64,000 nucleotides of DNA from Natronorubrum aibiense (GTDB lineage: Archaea; Halobacteriota; Halobacteria; Halobacteriales; Natrialbaceae), in NCBI RefSeq assembly GCF_009392895.1, contig NZ_CP045488.1, forward strand, positions 2,046,001-2,110,000, written 5' to 3'. Made by a program: the position numbers and the translations under genes. Of the stretch, positions 15,962-25,294 are shown one piece after another (positions within the stretch are counted from its first letter, which is position 1; every line of letters starts with the position of its first letter). The notes under the pieces were generated by a model. The model saw only the letters and a list, made by a program, of their open reading frames with translations, was not told the DNA's origin and did not search any database.

Positions 15962-18301
15962 ATGGCTGTACTCTGGCTGGACGAGATCAGTGCCGGCGAC
16001 TTGGAGAAAGTCGGCGGCAAAGGCGCCTCCCTGGGCGAACTCACGGGTGCTGGGCTGCCCGTGCCACCAGGATTCGTAGTAACTGCCGGGACCTATCGAT
16101 CGTTTATCGAAGAGGCCGAAATCGACGACGAACTGTTCGACGCCGTCGACGTCGATGTCGACGACTCGAGTGCGCTCGCCGAGGCGGCCGATCGTGCACA
16201 GGAACTCATTCTCGAGACACCGTTCCCCGACGAGCTGCGCGAGGAAATCCTCGAATCCTACGCCGAGATCGGCGACGGCGAGGCGTTCGTCGCCGTTCGA
16301 TCCTCGGCGACGGCCGAGGACCTCCCCGACGCATCGTTCGCCGGACAACAGGATACGTACCTCAACGTCACCGAGGAGAACCTGCTCAACCGCGTTCGAG
16401 AGTGTTGGGCCTCGCTGTTCACCCAGCGGGCGATCTACTATCGACAGGAACAGGGCTTCGACCACTCGGTGGTCAACATCGCGGTCGTCGTCCAGCAGAT
16501 GGTCGACGCCGAGAAGTCGGGCGTGATGTTCACGAGCCACCCCTCGACCGGTGATCCAACGATGATCATCGAGGCCGCGTGGGGACTCGGCGAAGCCGTC
16601 GTCTCCGGTGCCGTCTCGCCGGACAACTACATCATCTCCCGCGAGGACGGCGACGTCGACGTCACCGTCGCCGAGAAGAAGGTGATGCACGAAAAAGACG
16701 AGGAGACTGGACAGACCGTCGAGCGCGAGGTTCCCGAAGACAAACGAACCGAACGCGTCCTCAGCGAGGACGAGATCGAACAACTCGTCGAACTCGGCGA
16801 ACGCGTCGAGAACCACTACGACCAACCCCAGGACGTCGAGTGGGCGATCGTCGAGGGCGAGGTCTTCATGCTCCAGTCCCGTCCGATCACGACGATCGAC
16901 GAGAGCAGCGGCGAGGCGGCTGCAACCGGCGCGACGATCGACGTCTCCGAAAGCGTTACTGACGGCAGCGGGAGTGCACAGGCTCAGGCCGCCCGTGGCG
17001 ACAAACCTTCGAGCGATAGTGCCTCCGGCGAAGTCCTCGTCGACGGCCTCGGCTCGAGTCCGGGGACCGTCAGCGGGGCAGCCCAAATCGTCAGAAAGCT
17101 CGACGACTTAGAGAAGGTCGGCGAGGGCGACATAATCGTCACCGAGATGACGATGCCCGACATGGTTCCGGCGATGAAACGAGCCGCGGGGATCATCACC
17201 GACGAGGGTGGGATGACCAGCCACGCCGCGATCGTCTCCCGCGAACTGGGCGTGCCGGCCATCGTCGGCACGACCAACGCAACGACGGTCTTAGAAGACG
17301 GACAGATCGTCACGCTCGACGGCGACAAAGGCGCGGTGCTCGATGGTGAGACGGTCGAACCCGAAGAGGAAACCGAACCTGTCGAGGAGGTTCGCCCGCA
17401 GGCCCCAGTCAAGCCGATGACCGCGACCGAGGTCAAAGTAAACGTCTCGATCCCCGAGGCTGCAGAGCGTGCGGCCGCGACGGGCGCCGACGGCGTTGGC
17501 CTCCTGCGGACTGAGCACATGATTCTCTCGCTGAACCAGACGCCGGAGAAGTTCATCGAGGAAAACGGCGAGGACGCCTACATCAAAGAGCTCATCGAGG
17601 GCATCCGTGGCGTCGCCGACGAGTTCTACCCGCGTCCAGTCCGTGTGCGAACGCTCGACGCACCGACCGACGAGTTCCGCCAACTCGAGGGCGGATCGGA
17701 CGAGCCCAAAGAGCACAACCCAATGCTCGGCTATCGTGGCATCCGCCGCTCGCTCGATCGGCCCGACGTCTTCGCCCACGAACTCGAGGCGTTCCGCCGG
17801 CTCTACGAGATGGGCTACGACAACGTCGAGATCATGCTCCCGCTGGTCAACGACGCCGAGGACGTCTACCGCGCGAAAGCGCTCATGAAAGACGCCGGGA
17901 TCGATCCCGAAAAACGCAAGTGGGGCGCCATGATCGAGACGCCGGCCGCCGCGCTGTCGGTCGAGGAGATGGCCGAGGCGGGCATCGACTTCGCCTCCTT
18001 CGGGACGAACGACCTCACCCAGTATACGCTCGCGGTCGACCGGAACAACGAGAACGTCGCCGACCGGTTCGACGAGCTTCACCCATCCGTCCTTCGGCTA
18101 ATCGGTGACGTCATCGAAACCTGCCGCGAACACGACGTCGCCACGAGCATCTGTGGCCAGGCCGGTTCCAAACCGGAGATGGTGCAGTTCCTCGTGAACG
18201 AAGGCGTCAGTTCGATTTCGGCGAACATCGACGCCGTCCGCGACGTCCAACACGAGGTCAAACGGACCGAGCAGAAACTGGTCCTCGACTCGGTCCGCTA
18301 A
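15962..18301 (+). CDS. ppsA: phosphoenolpyruvate synthase
   Basis: A 779-residue enzyme converting pyruvate, ATP and water into PEP, AMP and phosphate for gluconeogenesis. Domains in order: N-terminal ATP-grasp (VGGKGASLGEL; RSSATAEDLPDASFAGQQDT), central swivelling phospho-histidine domain with GGMTSHAAIVSRELGVPAIVG at 17209-17270, and C-terminal PEP/pyruvate TIM barrel with GVGLLRTEHM, MLGYRGIRRS and FGTNDLTQYTLAVDR. ATG at 15962 is chosen; a GTG 18 bases upstream is in frame. An imperfect dyad ctca-N8-tgag lies at 15884-15899. The opposing enzyme pyruvate kinase is 5 kb downstream. Confidence 0.96.
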   Translation: MAVLWLDEISAGDLEKVGGKGASLGELTGAGLPVPPGFVVTAGTYRSFIEEAEIDDELFDAVDVDVDDSSALAEAADRAQELILETPFPDELREEILESYAEIGDGEAFVAVRSSATAEDLPDASFAGQQDTYLNVTEENLLNRVRECWASLFTQRAIYYRQEQGFDHSVVNIAVVVQQMVDAEKSGVMFTSHPSTGDPTMIIEAAWGLGEAVVSGAVSPDNYIISREDGDVDVTVAEKKVMHEKDEETGQTVEREVPEDKRTERVLSEDEIEQLVELGERVENHYDQPQDVEWAIVEGEVFMLQSRPITTIDESSGEAAATGATIDVSESVTDGSGSAQAQAARGDKPSSDSASGEVLVDGLGSSPGTVSGAAQIVRKLDDLEKVGEGDIIVTEMTMPDMVPAMKRAAGIITDEGGMTSHAAIVSRELGVPAIVGTTNATTVLEDGQIVTLDGDKGAVLDGETVEPEEETEPVEEVRPQAPVKPMTATEVKVNVSIPEAAERAAATGADGVGLLRTEHMILSLNQTPEKFIEENGEDAYIKELIEGIRGVADEFYPRPVRVRTLDAPTDEFRQLEGGSDEPKEHNPMLGYRGIRRSLDRPDVFAHELEAFRRLYEMGYDNVEIMLPLVNDAEDVYRAKALMKDAGIDPEKRKWGAMIETPAAALSVEEMAEAGIDFASFGTNDLTQYTLAVDRNNENVADRFDELHPSVLRLIGDVIETCREHDVATSICGQAGSKPEMVQFLVNEGVSSISANIDAVRDVQHEVKRTEQKLVLDSVR

Positions 18302-18424
18302 CGCCGGTCACACGCGATTTCGCTGCATCGTTCGGGTCGATATCGACCCACGACACGTCGTTTTCCCGCGACCCCGTATTCGACAAACAGAACGCATAAA
18401 TCGACACCAATCTACGTTCGTGAT

Positions 18425-19510
18425 ATGCAAATCGAGCCGCAGGCGTTCGACCGGGTGCTCTCGTCGATGTGTACGGAGCCCCACCCGGATGCACGCGAGG
18501 CGGCCGAGCGGTTTCTCGCGACGAATCCCGGCGATCCCGGCACGTACCCGACCGTGACGGCGCTCGAGGACGAAGCCATCGCGATGCTCGGCGAACTCAC
18601 CGGCCTCGAGGAGCCGGCCGGCTACATCGCAAGCGGCGGGACTGAGGCGAACATTCAGGCCGTTCGGATTGCCCGCGAGCGGGCCGAGACACGGACGCCG
18701 AACGTCATCATTCCGGAGTCGGGTCATTTCAGCTTTCGAAAGGCCGCCGACGTCCTCGGCGTCGACCTTCGAATCGTCCCCACGGACGAGACGTATCGGG
18801 CCGATCTCGAGGCCGTCCGCTCGTGTGTCGACGAACAGACGGCGCTGGTGGTCGGCGTCGCGGGAACGACCGAGTACGGCCGCGTCGATCCGATCCCGGA
18901 ACTCGGCGAGATCGCCGAATCGGTCGATGCCATGTTCCACGTCGACGCCGCCTGGGGCGGATTCGTCCTGCCGTTTACCGACGACGAGTGGCACTTCGGC
19001 CACGCCGCGGTCGATACGATGACGATCGATCCCCACAAGATGGGGCAGGCGGCCGTCCCCGCCGGCGGGCTGCTCGCTCGCTCGGACGACGTACTCGACG
19101 TACTCGCCGTCGACACGCCGTATCTCGAGTCGACGTCGCAGGCGACGCTGACCGGCACTCGCTCGGGCGCTGGCGTCGCGAGTGCGGTTGCGGCGATGGA
19201 GACACTGTGGCCCGAGGGGTACCGCAATCAGTACGTTCGGTCCCAGCGAAACGCCGAGTGGCTCGCCGATGCCCTCGAGAAACGCGGCTACGACGTCGTC
19301 GAGCCGACGCTGCCACTCGTGGCGGCCGACGTGCCCCAATCGACGTTCGATGCGTTGCGCGCGAAAGGATGGCGCATCTCTCGAACCGCGACCGGCGAAC
19401 TCCGGGTCGTCTGTATGCCCCACGTTACCCGTGAGATGCTCGCCTCGTTCATCGCCGATCTGGATCGCCTCGAGATGCGTGCGAGCGTTCCGGTGACGAG
19501 CGACGACTGA
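18425..19510 (+). CDS. mfnA: PLP-dependent aspartate/tyrosine decarboxylase, MfnA family
   Basis: A 361-residue group II PLP decarboxylase. [16 protein letters not shown] binds the PLP phosphate, [14 protein letters not shown] supplies the PLP-ring aspartate, and [14 protein letters not shown] supplies the Schiff-base lysine. In methanogens MfnA makes tyramine for methanofuran; haloarchaea lack methanofuran, and the haloarchaeal enzyme is thought to act as aspartate 1-decarboxylase making beta-alanine for coenzyme A. The ATG at 18425 follows a TATA-like cgcataaatcg near 18391-18400. A small membrane-protein gene follows after 3 bases and is probably co-transcribed. Confidence 0.93.
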   Translation: MQIEPQAFDRVLSSMCTEPHPDAREAAERFLATNPGDPGTYPTVTALEDEAIAMLGELTGLEEPAGYIASGGTEANIQAVRIARERAETRTPNVIIPESGHFSFRKAADVLGVDLRIVPTDETYRADLEAVRSCVDEQTALVVGVAGTTEYGRVDPIPELGEIAESVDAMFHVDAAWGGFVLPFTDDEWHFGHAAVDTMTIDPHKMGQAAVPAGGLLARSDDVLDVLAVDTPYLESTSQATLTGTRSGAGVASAVAAMETLWPEGYRNQYVRSQRNAEWLADALEKRGYDVVEPTLPLVAADVPQSTFDALRAKGWRISRTATGELRVVCMPHVTREMLASFIADLDRLEMRASVPVTSDD

Positions 19511-19513
19511 CGG

Positions 19514-19849
19514 ATGGCGATGGATCGATTCGATATCGTCGCGTTCACCGGGTTCGTGGGACTGGTCGCGGCGTCGACGGTGCTCGAGGGAATCGTGGTG
19601 GCGGCCGCACTTGGCGGCTTTGCGCTCTCGCTCTCGAGTTGGCGACTGCACGCCGGTCGGCCCTGGGAGGCGCTGGCCTGGCTGGCGTGGGTCGGTGCGG
19701 CCGTCGCGCTCGTCGTCAGCCCAAGCGGATCCGCGTTCCTGCTCGCTTTTTTCGGCTGTTTGCTCGTGGGAGTCGGCCTTTTCTTCGGCAGTCGACTGGG
19801 GTTGTTGCCCGACATCTGGCTGGCTGACCGTGGTGACGGCGCGGACTGA
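19514..19849 (+). CDS. hypothetical membrane protein downstream of mfnA
   Basis: A 111-residue protein with about three or four hydrophobic spans and few charged residues; no recognised domain. The ATG at 19514 is only 3 bases after the mfnA stop, so it is very likely translated from the same mRNA. An in-frame ATG at 19520 is an alternative start. Nothing in the sequence links it functionally to CoA synthesis beyond position. Confidence 0.65.
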   Translation: MAMDRFDIVAFTGFVGLVAASTVLEGIVVAAALGGFALSLSSWRLHAGRPWEALAWLAWVGAAVALVVSPSGSAFLLAFFGCLLVGVGLFFGSRLGLLPDIWLADRGDGAD

Positions 19850-19992
19850 CGGCCCGCCCTGACTGTCTCGAGCGGCGGACTCGAACCGCCACTCGATGCT
19901 CGGGAAAGTTCCTTCGAGAGTTGTGGTAGCAAGAGTCACACCAGTGCCGTCGATCGAAAACCGGCGGGTTTTACGCCCGCCGCCGACTCAGC

Positions 19993-22101
19993 ATGGGTAT
20001 GAGCAACGACGAGTTTCCGACGGATCGACCCGCGGTCGTGACGTGTGGGTTGCCCTACGCCAACGGCGACCTGCACATCGGTCATCTGCGAGGCTATATC
20101 GGTGCAGACGCGTTCTCCCGAACGCTCGAGACACTGGGACAGACATCCGCCTACGTCTGTGGCTCGGACATGCACGGGACGCCGGTCGCCGTCAACGCCG
20201 AGAAAGAAGGCGTCGATCCAGCCGAGTTCGCACTCAAGTGGCACCACCAGTACGAGGAGACGTTCCCGCAGTTCAACGTCGAGTTCGACAACTACGGCCA
20301 CACCCACGACGAGACCAACGTCGAGACGACCCAGGAGATCGTCCGCACGCTGGACGAGGAAGGCTATATCTACGAGAAGGAGATTCAGGTCGCCTACGAT
20401 CCCGAGGCCGACCAGTACCTTCCCGACCGCTACGTCGAGGGAACCTGTCCGTACTGCGGCGAGAAGGCTCGCGGCGACGAGTGTGACGAGGGCTGTCAGC
20501 GCCACCTCGAGCCGGGCGAGGTCGAGAATCCGACGAGTACGATCACGGGCAACCCCGCGGAGTATCGCGAGCGTACCCACAAGTTCTTCGAGGTCTCGGA
20601 GTTCGCAGACTACCTCACCGAGTTCCTAGACGATCTCGAGGGGACCTCGAACGCGCGCAACCAGCCCCGCCAGTGGATCGAAGACGGCCTGCAGGACTGG
20701 TGTATCACGCGGGATATGGACTGGGGAATTAATTATCCTGACGGTGACGGCGACGAGGAGAGCGACCTCGTACTCTACGTCTGGGTCGACGCCCCGATCG
20801 AGTACATCTCCTCGACCAAACAGTACACCGAGCGCGTGGGGGCAGACGAATATGACTGGGCAGACGTCTGGCGGGCAGACGGGGATATCGTCCACTTCAT
20901 CGGCCGGGACATCATCCAGCACCACGCGATCTTCTGGCCGGCGATGCTCGAGGGCGCAGGCTACAACGCGCCACGCGGGATCGCCGCAACCGGCTTCATC
21001 ACGATCAACGGCAAGGGGCTCTCGACCAGCCGCAACCGGGCGATCTGGGCCAAAGAGTACCTCGAGGAAGGCTTCCACCCCGATCTCCTCCGGTACTACC
21101 TGATGACGACGGGCGGCCTCCAGCAGGACGTCGACTTCTCGTGGGAGGCGTTCCAGGAGAAGGTCAACGGCGAACTCGTCGGCACCGTCGGCAACTTCTG
21201 GTACCGCTCGCTGTTGTTTGCCTACCGCAACTACGAGGGAACGCCCGAGGCAGACGTCTCCGAGGAGGTCCGTGAACGTATCGAGGGGGCTATCGGCGAG
21301 GTTCGCGAGAGCGTCAACGACTACTCGCTTCGCGGCGTCGGGCAGGCCGCGACGGGACTCGCACAGTTCGGCAACGAGTACATCCAGCGCAACGAGCCCT
21401 GGAAGCTCACCGACGACGACCCCGAGCAGGCCGCACAGGTCATCCGCGACTGCGTCCAGATCGCCAAGGCCGTCGGCGTCCTCCTCGAGCCAATCGCTCC
21501 CGAGAAGGCCCAACAGCTGTGGGAACAGCTGGGAGAGGACGGCGAAATCGCCGATGCTCACCTTGAGGCCGCCCTCGAGGCCCCACCCCGAACCTTCGAG
21601 GAACCCGGCGAACTCTTCGCGAAGATCGAAGACGAGCGCGTCGAAGAACTCACGGAAAAACTCGAGGCCCGCGTCGAAGTCGCATCGGACGACAGTGACG
21701 AAGACGAAACCGAAAGCGACGACACCGATGGGGACGAAGCCGAGAGTATGGCAGACACAGACGACCTCGAGCCGTTGCTCGAGGACCGGATCGGGTTCGA
21801 GGACTTTCAGGACCTCGACATCCGCGTCGGCCGCATCGAGGAGGCCGAAGGAATCGAAGGCGCAGACGACCTCGCACGCCTCGAGGTCGACATCGGCTTC
21901 GAGACGCGACAGGTCGTCGCGGGGATCAAGCAACTGCACGACCTCGAGGAACTGCCCGGCGAGAAGTGTATTTTGCTTGCGAACATGGAGCCGGCGGAGC
22001 TGTTCGGTGTCGAATCGAACGGCATGATTCTCGCTGCGGGCGATCAGGCTGACCTGTTGACGACCCACGGGGACGCCGTCGTCGGCGAGAAGGTGCAGTA
22101 A
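19993..22101 (+). CDS. metG: methionyl-tRNA synthetase with C-terminal tRNA-binding domain
   Basis: A 702-residue class I synthetase. The HIGH motif is in PYANGDLHIGHLRGY near residue 22, the zinc knuckle in CPYCGEKARGDECDEGC near 150-165 and the KMSKS-type loop in INGKGLSTSRNRA near 345. A highly acidic linker (about residues 555-590) joins a C-terminal EMAP/Trbp111-type OB domain (FQDLDIRVGRIEEAEG to the end) that increases tRNA affinity. Start ATG at 19993 or 19999 cannot be separated. It has a leader region containing gggttttacgccc just before the start. Confidence 0.97.
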   Translation: MGMSNDEFPTDRPAVVTCGLPYANGDLHIGHLRGYIGADAFSRTLETLGQTSAYVCGSDMHGTPVAVNAEKEGVDPAEFALKWHHQYEETFPQFNVEFDNYGHTHDETNVETTQEIVRTLDEEGYIYEKEIQVAYDPEADQYLPDRYVEGTCPYCGEKARGDECDEGCQRHLEPGEVENPTSTITGNPAEYRERTHKFFEVSEFADYLTEFLDDLEGTSNARNQPRQWIEDGLQDWCITRDMDWGINYPDGDGDEESDLVLYVWVDAPIEYISSTKQYTERVGADEYDWADVWRADGDIVHFIGRDIIQHHAIFWPAMLEGAGYNAPRGIAATGFITINGKGLSTSRNRAIWAKEYLEEGFHPDLLRYYLMTTGGLQQDVDFSWEAFQEKVNGELVGTVGNFWYRSLLFAYRNYEGTPEADVSEEVRERIEGAIGEVRESVNDYSLRGVGQAATGLAQFGNEYIQRNEPWKLTDDDPEQAAQVIRDCVQIAKAVGVLLEPIAPEKAQQLWEQLGEDGEIADAHLEAALEAPPRTFEEPGELFAKIEDERVEELTEKLEARVEVASDDSDEDETESDDTDGDEAESMADTDDLEPLLEDRIGFEDFQDLDIRVGRIEEAEGIEGADDLARLEVDIGFETRQVVAGIKQLHDLEELPGEKCILLANMEPAELFGVESNGMILAAGDQADLLTTHGDAVVGEKVQ

Positions 22102-22265
22102 GAATCTCGCTGTTCAGCTGCTGTACAGTCACTACCGAACTACCCGATCAATCGCGTTCGCTGTCGTTTTGAACAGTATCGGACACAATTCAGTAGCGAT
22201 CCCGTTCAAACGGCAGAAAAAGCGTTATTGAACAGCTATTTGTATAGCGACATCGACCACCGTGT

Positions 22266-23030
22266 GTGTCCCTCGATAACACACCACTGCTTTCGGGCCG
22301 GCCGATCTTGCGTCGAACGCTGGCCCCGATCGGCGTCTTCGTCGCGACCGTTATCGTGGGCGTCATCGGACTCTCGATGCTCGGGAACGTCGGCTTCGTG
22401 GAGGCGACGTTCTGGCTGGTGGATCTGACGAGTATCGATCTCCACTTCGAGGACCACACGGGCCCCGAACGGGCGGCCAAGGCCTACGCCGTTCTCGTGA
22501 CGGTCGGACTCGTTCTGACGGGGGTGTGGATCGGCGAGACGGTCGTTACCGAGGCGTTCGGGGGACGGATTCGAACGGAACTTTCACGAGTAACAATGCA
22601 CCGACGAATCGAAAACACCGACGATCACGTCATTGTTTGTGGCTACGGGATGTTTGGGCGGACGATCGCTAACCGGCTCGCCGAGGCGGACCGGACGGTG
22701 GTCGTCATCGAAATCGACGAGAACCACGCAGAGCGCGTCCGAGAGGATGGGCACCTGCTGGTGAGAGGCGACGCCAGACGCGAGCAGGTGTTGCAAGCGG
22801 CGGGCGTCGAACGGGCGACGAAGCTTGTCGCTGCGATCGACGACTCGAACGTCAACATCCAGATTACGATCGTCAGCGGGACGGCCACGTCGTCTCCCGA
22901 TATCCTCGTTCGCGTCGGTGAGGAGATGTACGAGTCGGTTGCGAGAGAAGCCGGTGCCGACGACGTCATTATCCCCGAAGTCGTCAGCGGTGAGCGCGTC
23001 ACCCGTCTGCTAGAACAACCGGCGAACTGA
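22266..23030 (+). CDS. two-span membrane TrkA-N (RCK) protein, K+-channel-like
   Basis: A 254-residue protein with an MthK-like plan: a first span about residues 18-40, a second about 78-100, then a cytoplasmic RCK/TrkA-N domain with the NAD-binding motif VIVCGYGMFGRTIANRLAEA and the acidic strand end VVVIEID. The stretch between the spans (GFVEATFWLVDLTSIDLHF) has the look of a pore helix but lacks a TVGYGD selectivity filter. No TrkA-C domain is visible. Start is GTG at 22266. Whether it conducts K+ or acts as a nucleotide-sensing regulator cannot be decided from sequence. Confidence 0.75.
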   Translation: MSLDNTPLLSGRPILRRTLAPIGVFVATVIVGVIGLSMLGNVGFVEATFWLVDLTSIDLHFEDHTGPERAAKAYAVLVTVGLVLTGVWIGETVVTEAFGGRIRTELSRVTMHRRIENTDDHVIVCGYGMFGRTIANRLAEADRTVVVIEIDENHAERVREDGHLLVRGDARREQVLQAAGVERATKLVAAIDDSNVNIQITIVSGTATSSPDILVRVGEEMYESVAREAGADDVIIPEVVSGERVTRLLEQPAN

Positions 23031-23064
23031 CTCGAGTCATCGTGTGAGAGTCTGTGCGCGGCAA

Positions 23065-23352
23065 TCAGATATCGTCAACCAGATGCGCGAAGTCGTCAGT
23101 GTCAACGAGCGACATCGTCTGTGCCGACAGCCCGTGGCGACGGAGCGTCAGCGCTGATTTGAACGCCGACTCCTGGTCGGCTGCGTCGAAGACGACGAGG
23201 AAATCATGCTCACCTAAAATCGCATACGAGTCGATGATCTCGGCCTCGTGATCTTCGAACTCCGTTCTGATCTCACCCCAGATCGACGACAGTTCTTGGG
23301 CATTCTGGACGGTTCGGTCGTCGACGTCGACGAGCGATGCGTAAGTAGTCAT
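23065..23352 (-). CDS. GYD-domain-like small protein
   Basis: A 95-residue protein resembling the GYD family of dimeric alpha/beta (ferredoxin-like) proteins: TTYASLVDVDDRTVQN at the start and IIDSYAILGEHDFLVVFDAADQESAFKSALTLRRHG in the core, where GEHDFLVVFDA is the most family-like part. Function of GYD proteins is unknown. ATG at 23352 is chosen; the frame is open upstream but into the pyk promoter region. It is divergent from pyk, so regulatory sequences at 23395-23430 might serve both genes. Confidence 0.75.
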   Translation of the reverse strand: MTTYASLVDVDDRTVQNAQELSSIWGEIRTEFEDHEAEIIDSYAILGEHDFLVVFDAADQESAFKSALTLRRHGLSAQTMSLVDTDDFAHLVDDI

Positions 23353-23414
23353 GTCCTGTTTATCCGCCGGTCCCGCGGAAAACGATTGACGTGGCAGTAT
23401 ACTGCATAGAAAGA

Positions 23415-23430
23415 AACTCGGATATGAGTT
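23415..23430. promoter_or_regulatory. candidate TrmB-type site upstream of pyk
   Basis: The sequence AACT-N7-GAGTT (a perfect dyad aactc-N6-gagtt) lies 42-57 bases before the pyk ATG. It differs only at the two outermost positions from TACT-N7/8-GAGTA, the motif described for the sugar regulator TrmB in Halobacterium salinarum, which controls pyk and ppsA. A second palindrome, cagtatactg, sits at 23395-23404. Binding is inferred. Confidence 0.5.
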
Positions 23431-23471
23431 AATCACCTATCTTTTTGACCGTGCTCGCGCTACGTCGAGCT

Positions 23472-25229
23472 ATGAGAAACGCAAAAATCGTCTGCACGCT
23501 CGGGCCCGCCTCGAGCGATCGGGAGACGATCGGCGAGCTCGCCGACGCGGGGATGTCCGTCGCTCGGCTCAACGCGAGTCACGGTAGTCGCGAGGACCGA
23601 GCCGATCTGATCGATCGCGTTCGAACTGTCGACGAGAATCGGGCCGAGCCCGTCGCGGTAATGCTCGACATGCAGGGGCCGGAAGTCCGAACTGCGCCGC
23701 TTCCCGAGGGGGAGACGGTCTCACTCGAGACGGGGTCTGAGATCCAGTTCGTCGAAGGCGACGAGGCGTCGCCGGACACCGTGGGCCTCTCGCTGCCGAT
23801 CGACGAGGTCGAGCCGGGCGACCGAATCCTGCTCGACGACGGATTGATCGAGACGACGGTCGTCGAACGCGACGGTGAGGCGGTTCGAGCGCGGGTCGAC
23901 ACCGGCGGCGAACTGGCCGGCCGCAAAGGCGTCAACGTCCCCGGTGTCGATCTCGATCTGGACATCGTAACCGAAAGCGATCGCAAGGACCTCGAGTTGG
24001 CCGCCGAGAAGGGGGTTGACTTCGTCGCAGCGAGTTTCGTCCGAGACGCCGACGACGTCTACGAGGTCAGCGAGGTTTTAGAGGAACTGGGCGCTGAGAT
24101 TCCGATCATCGCGAAGATCGAGCGTGCGGGCGCAGTCGACAACCTCGAGGAGATCATCGACGCCTCATACGGGATCATGGTCGCCCGCGGCGATCTGGGC
24201 GTCGAGTGTCCGATGGAAGACGTCCCGATGATCCAGAAACGGATCATCCGCCAGTGTCGCAACACGGGTTCGCCGGTAATCACCGCGACGGAGATGCTCG
24301 ACTCGATGGTTCACGCCCGCCGGCCAACGCGAGCGGAGGCGTCGGACGTCGCAAATGCCGTCCTCGACGGTACCGACGCTGTCATGTTGTCGGCTGAAAC
24401 GGCCATCGGTGACCACCCGGCCGCGGTCGTCGACGCGATGGACAGCATCATCCGGCAGGTCGAGAACTCCGACGAGTACGCCGAGTTGCTCGAGCAACGT
24501 GTACCCGCCGCCGGCGAAGCGCGGACTGACGCACTGGCTCGGTCGGCGCGATTCCTCGCGCGTGACATCGGCGCGGACGCCGTCGTGGCCGCGACGGAGT
24601 CCGGCTACACGGCACTGAAAACGGCCAAGTACCGGCCCGGCGTTCCGGTCGTCGCCTCGACGCAGAGCCACGGTGTTCGCCGCCAACTGGCGCTGTCGTG
24701 GGGCGTCACGCCGCTGTACGCACGCGTCTCGGATCAGGGTGCTGACGCCGTCGTCGAGAAAGCCGTTCAGGCGGCGCTCGATGCCGGCGTTGCCGAGAGC
24801 GGTGACACCGTCGTCGTCCTCTGTGGGATGATGACCGAACTCGAGGGCGCGAATACGACGAACATGATGAAAGTTCACGTCGCGGCGGAGGCGCTGACGA
24901 CTGGCCGCGTCGTCGTCGAGGGTCGAGCGACCGGCCCACTCGTGCGACTCACCGACGGCGATCTCTCGGACGTGCCTGAGGGAGCGATCCTCTCGCTGCC
25001 AGCCGACTTCGACGAGGAGTTCGAGGGCGACCCGACGACGATCGGCGGGATCATCGACGCCCAGCGGGGTCTGACTGGCTACCCGGCACTGGTCGCCCGA
25101 GAAATGGATATTCCGATGATCAGCGGCACCGACCTGACTGAACCGGCAGATGGAACCGTCGTGACGCTCGATGCCGAACGCGGTATCGTCTACGGCGGTG
25201 ATATCAGCGACCGAACCGACCGAACCTGA
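23472..25229 (+). CDS. pyk: pyruvate kinase with C-terminal swivel-like domain
   Basis: A 585-residue glycolytic kinase making pyruvate and ATP from PEP and ADP. It opens with MRNAKIVCTLGPASS; substrate and metal residues lie in MLDMQGPEVRT, IIAKIERAGAVDNLEEI (catalytic lysine) and GIMVARGDLGVECP, followed by ETAIGDHP. Beyond the usual C-terminal domain (to about 475) it has about 95 extra residues resembling the PEP-utiliser mobile domain, as in Geobacillus pyruvate kinase, but the phospho-histidine motif is replaced by LTGYPALVAREM. ATG at 23472 is chosen over a GTG 27 bases upstream. Confidence 0.96.
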   Translation: MRNAKIVCTLGPASSDRETIGELADAGMSVARLNASHGSREDRADLIDRVRTVDENRAEPVAVMLDMQGPEVRTAPLPEGETVSLETGSEIQFVEGDEASPDTVGLSLPIDEVEPGDRILLDDGLIETTVVERDGEAVRARVDTGGELAGRKGVNVPGVDLDLDIVTESDRKDLELAAEKGVDFVAASFVRDADDVYEVSEVLEELGAEIPIIAKIERAGAVDNLEEIIDASYGIMVARGDLGVECPMEDVPMIQKRIIRQCRNTGSPVITATEMLDSMVHARRPTRAEASDVANAVLDGTDAVMLSAETAIGDHPAAVVDAMDSIIRQVENSDEYAELLEQRVPAAGEARTDALARSARFLARDIGADAVVAATESGYTALKTAKYRPGVPVVASTQSHGVRRQLALSWGVTPLYARVSDQGADAVVEKAVQAALDAGVAESGDTVVVLCGMMTELEGANTTNMMKVHVAAEALTTGRVVVEGRATGPLVRLTDGDLSDVPEGAILSLPADFDEEFEGDPTTIGGIIDAQRGLTGYPALVAREMDIPMISGTDLTEPADGTVVTLDAERGIVYGGDISDRTDRT

Positions 25230-25294
25230 GGTCGAAGCCTCGAGTCGAGCGCTCGGACCGCGGGTTTTTGATGCCGGACCAACTACAACAGGAC

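Noticed and set aside
19874-19890. T-arm-like hairpin (ggcggactcgaaccgcc) between the mfnA-linked gene and metG
   Set aside because: On the minus strand it resembles a tRNA T arm, but no matching acceptor, D or anticodon arm exists around it; chance or an old remnant cannot be told apart.
18308-19939. 543-codon open frame opposite mfnA
   Set aside because: Antisense shadow; basic composition is foreign to haloarchaeal proteins and no motifs are present.
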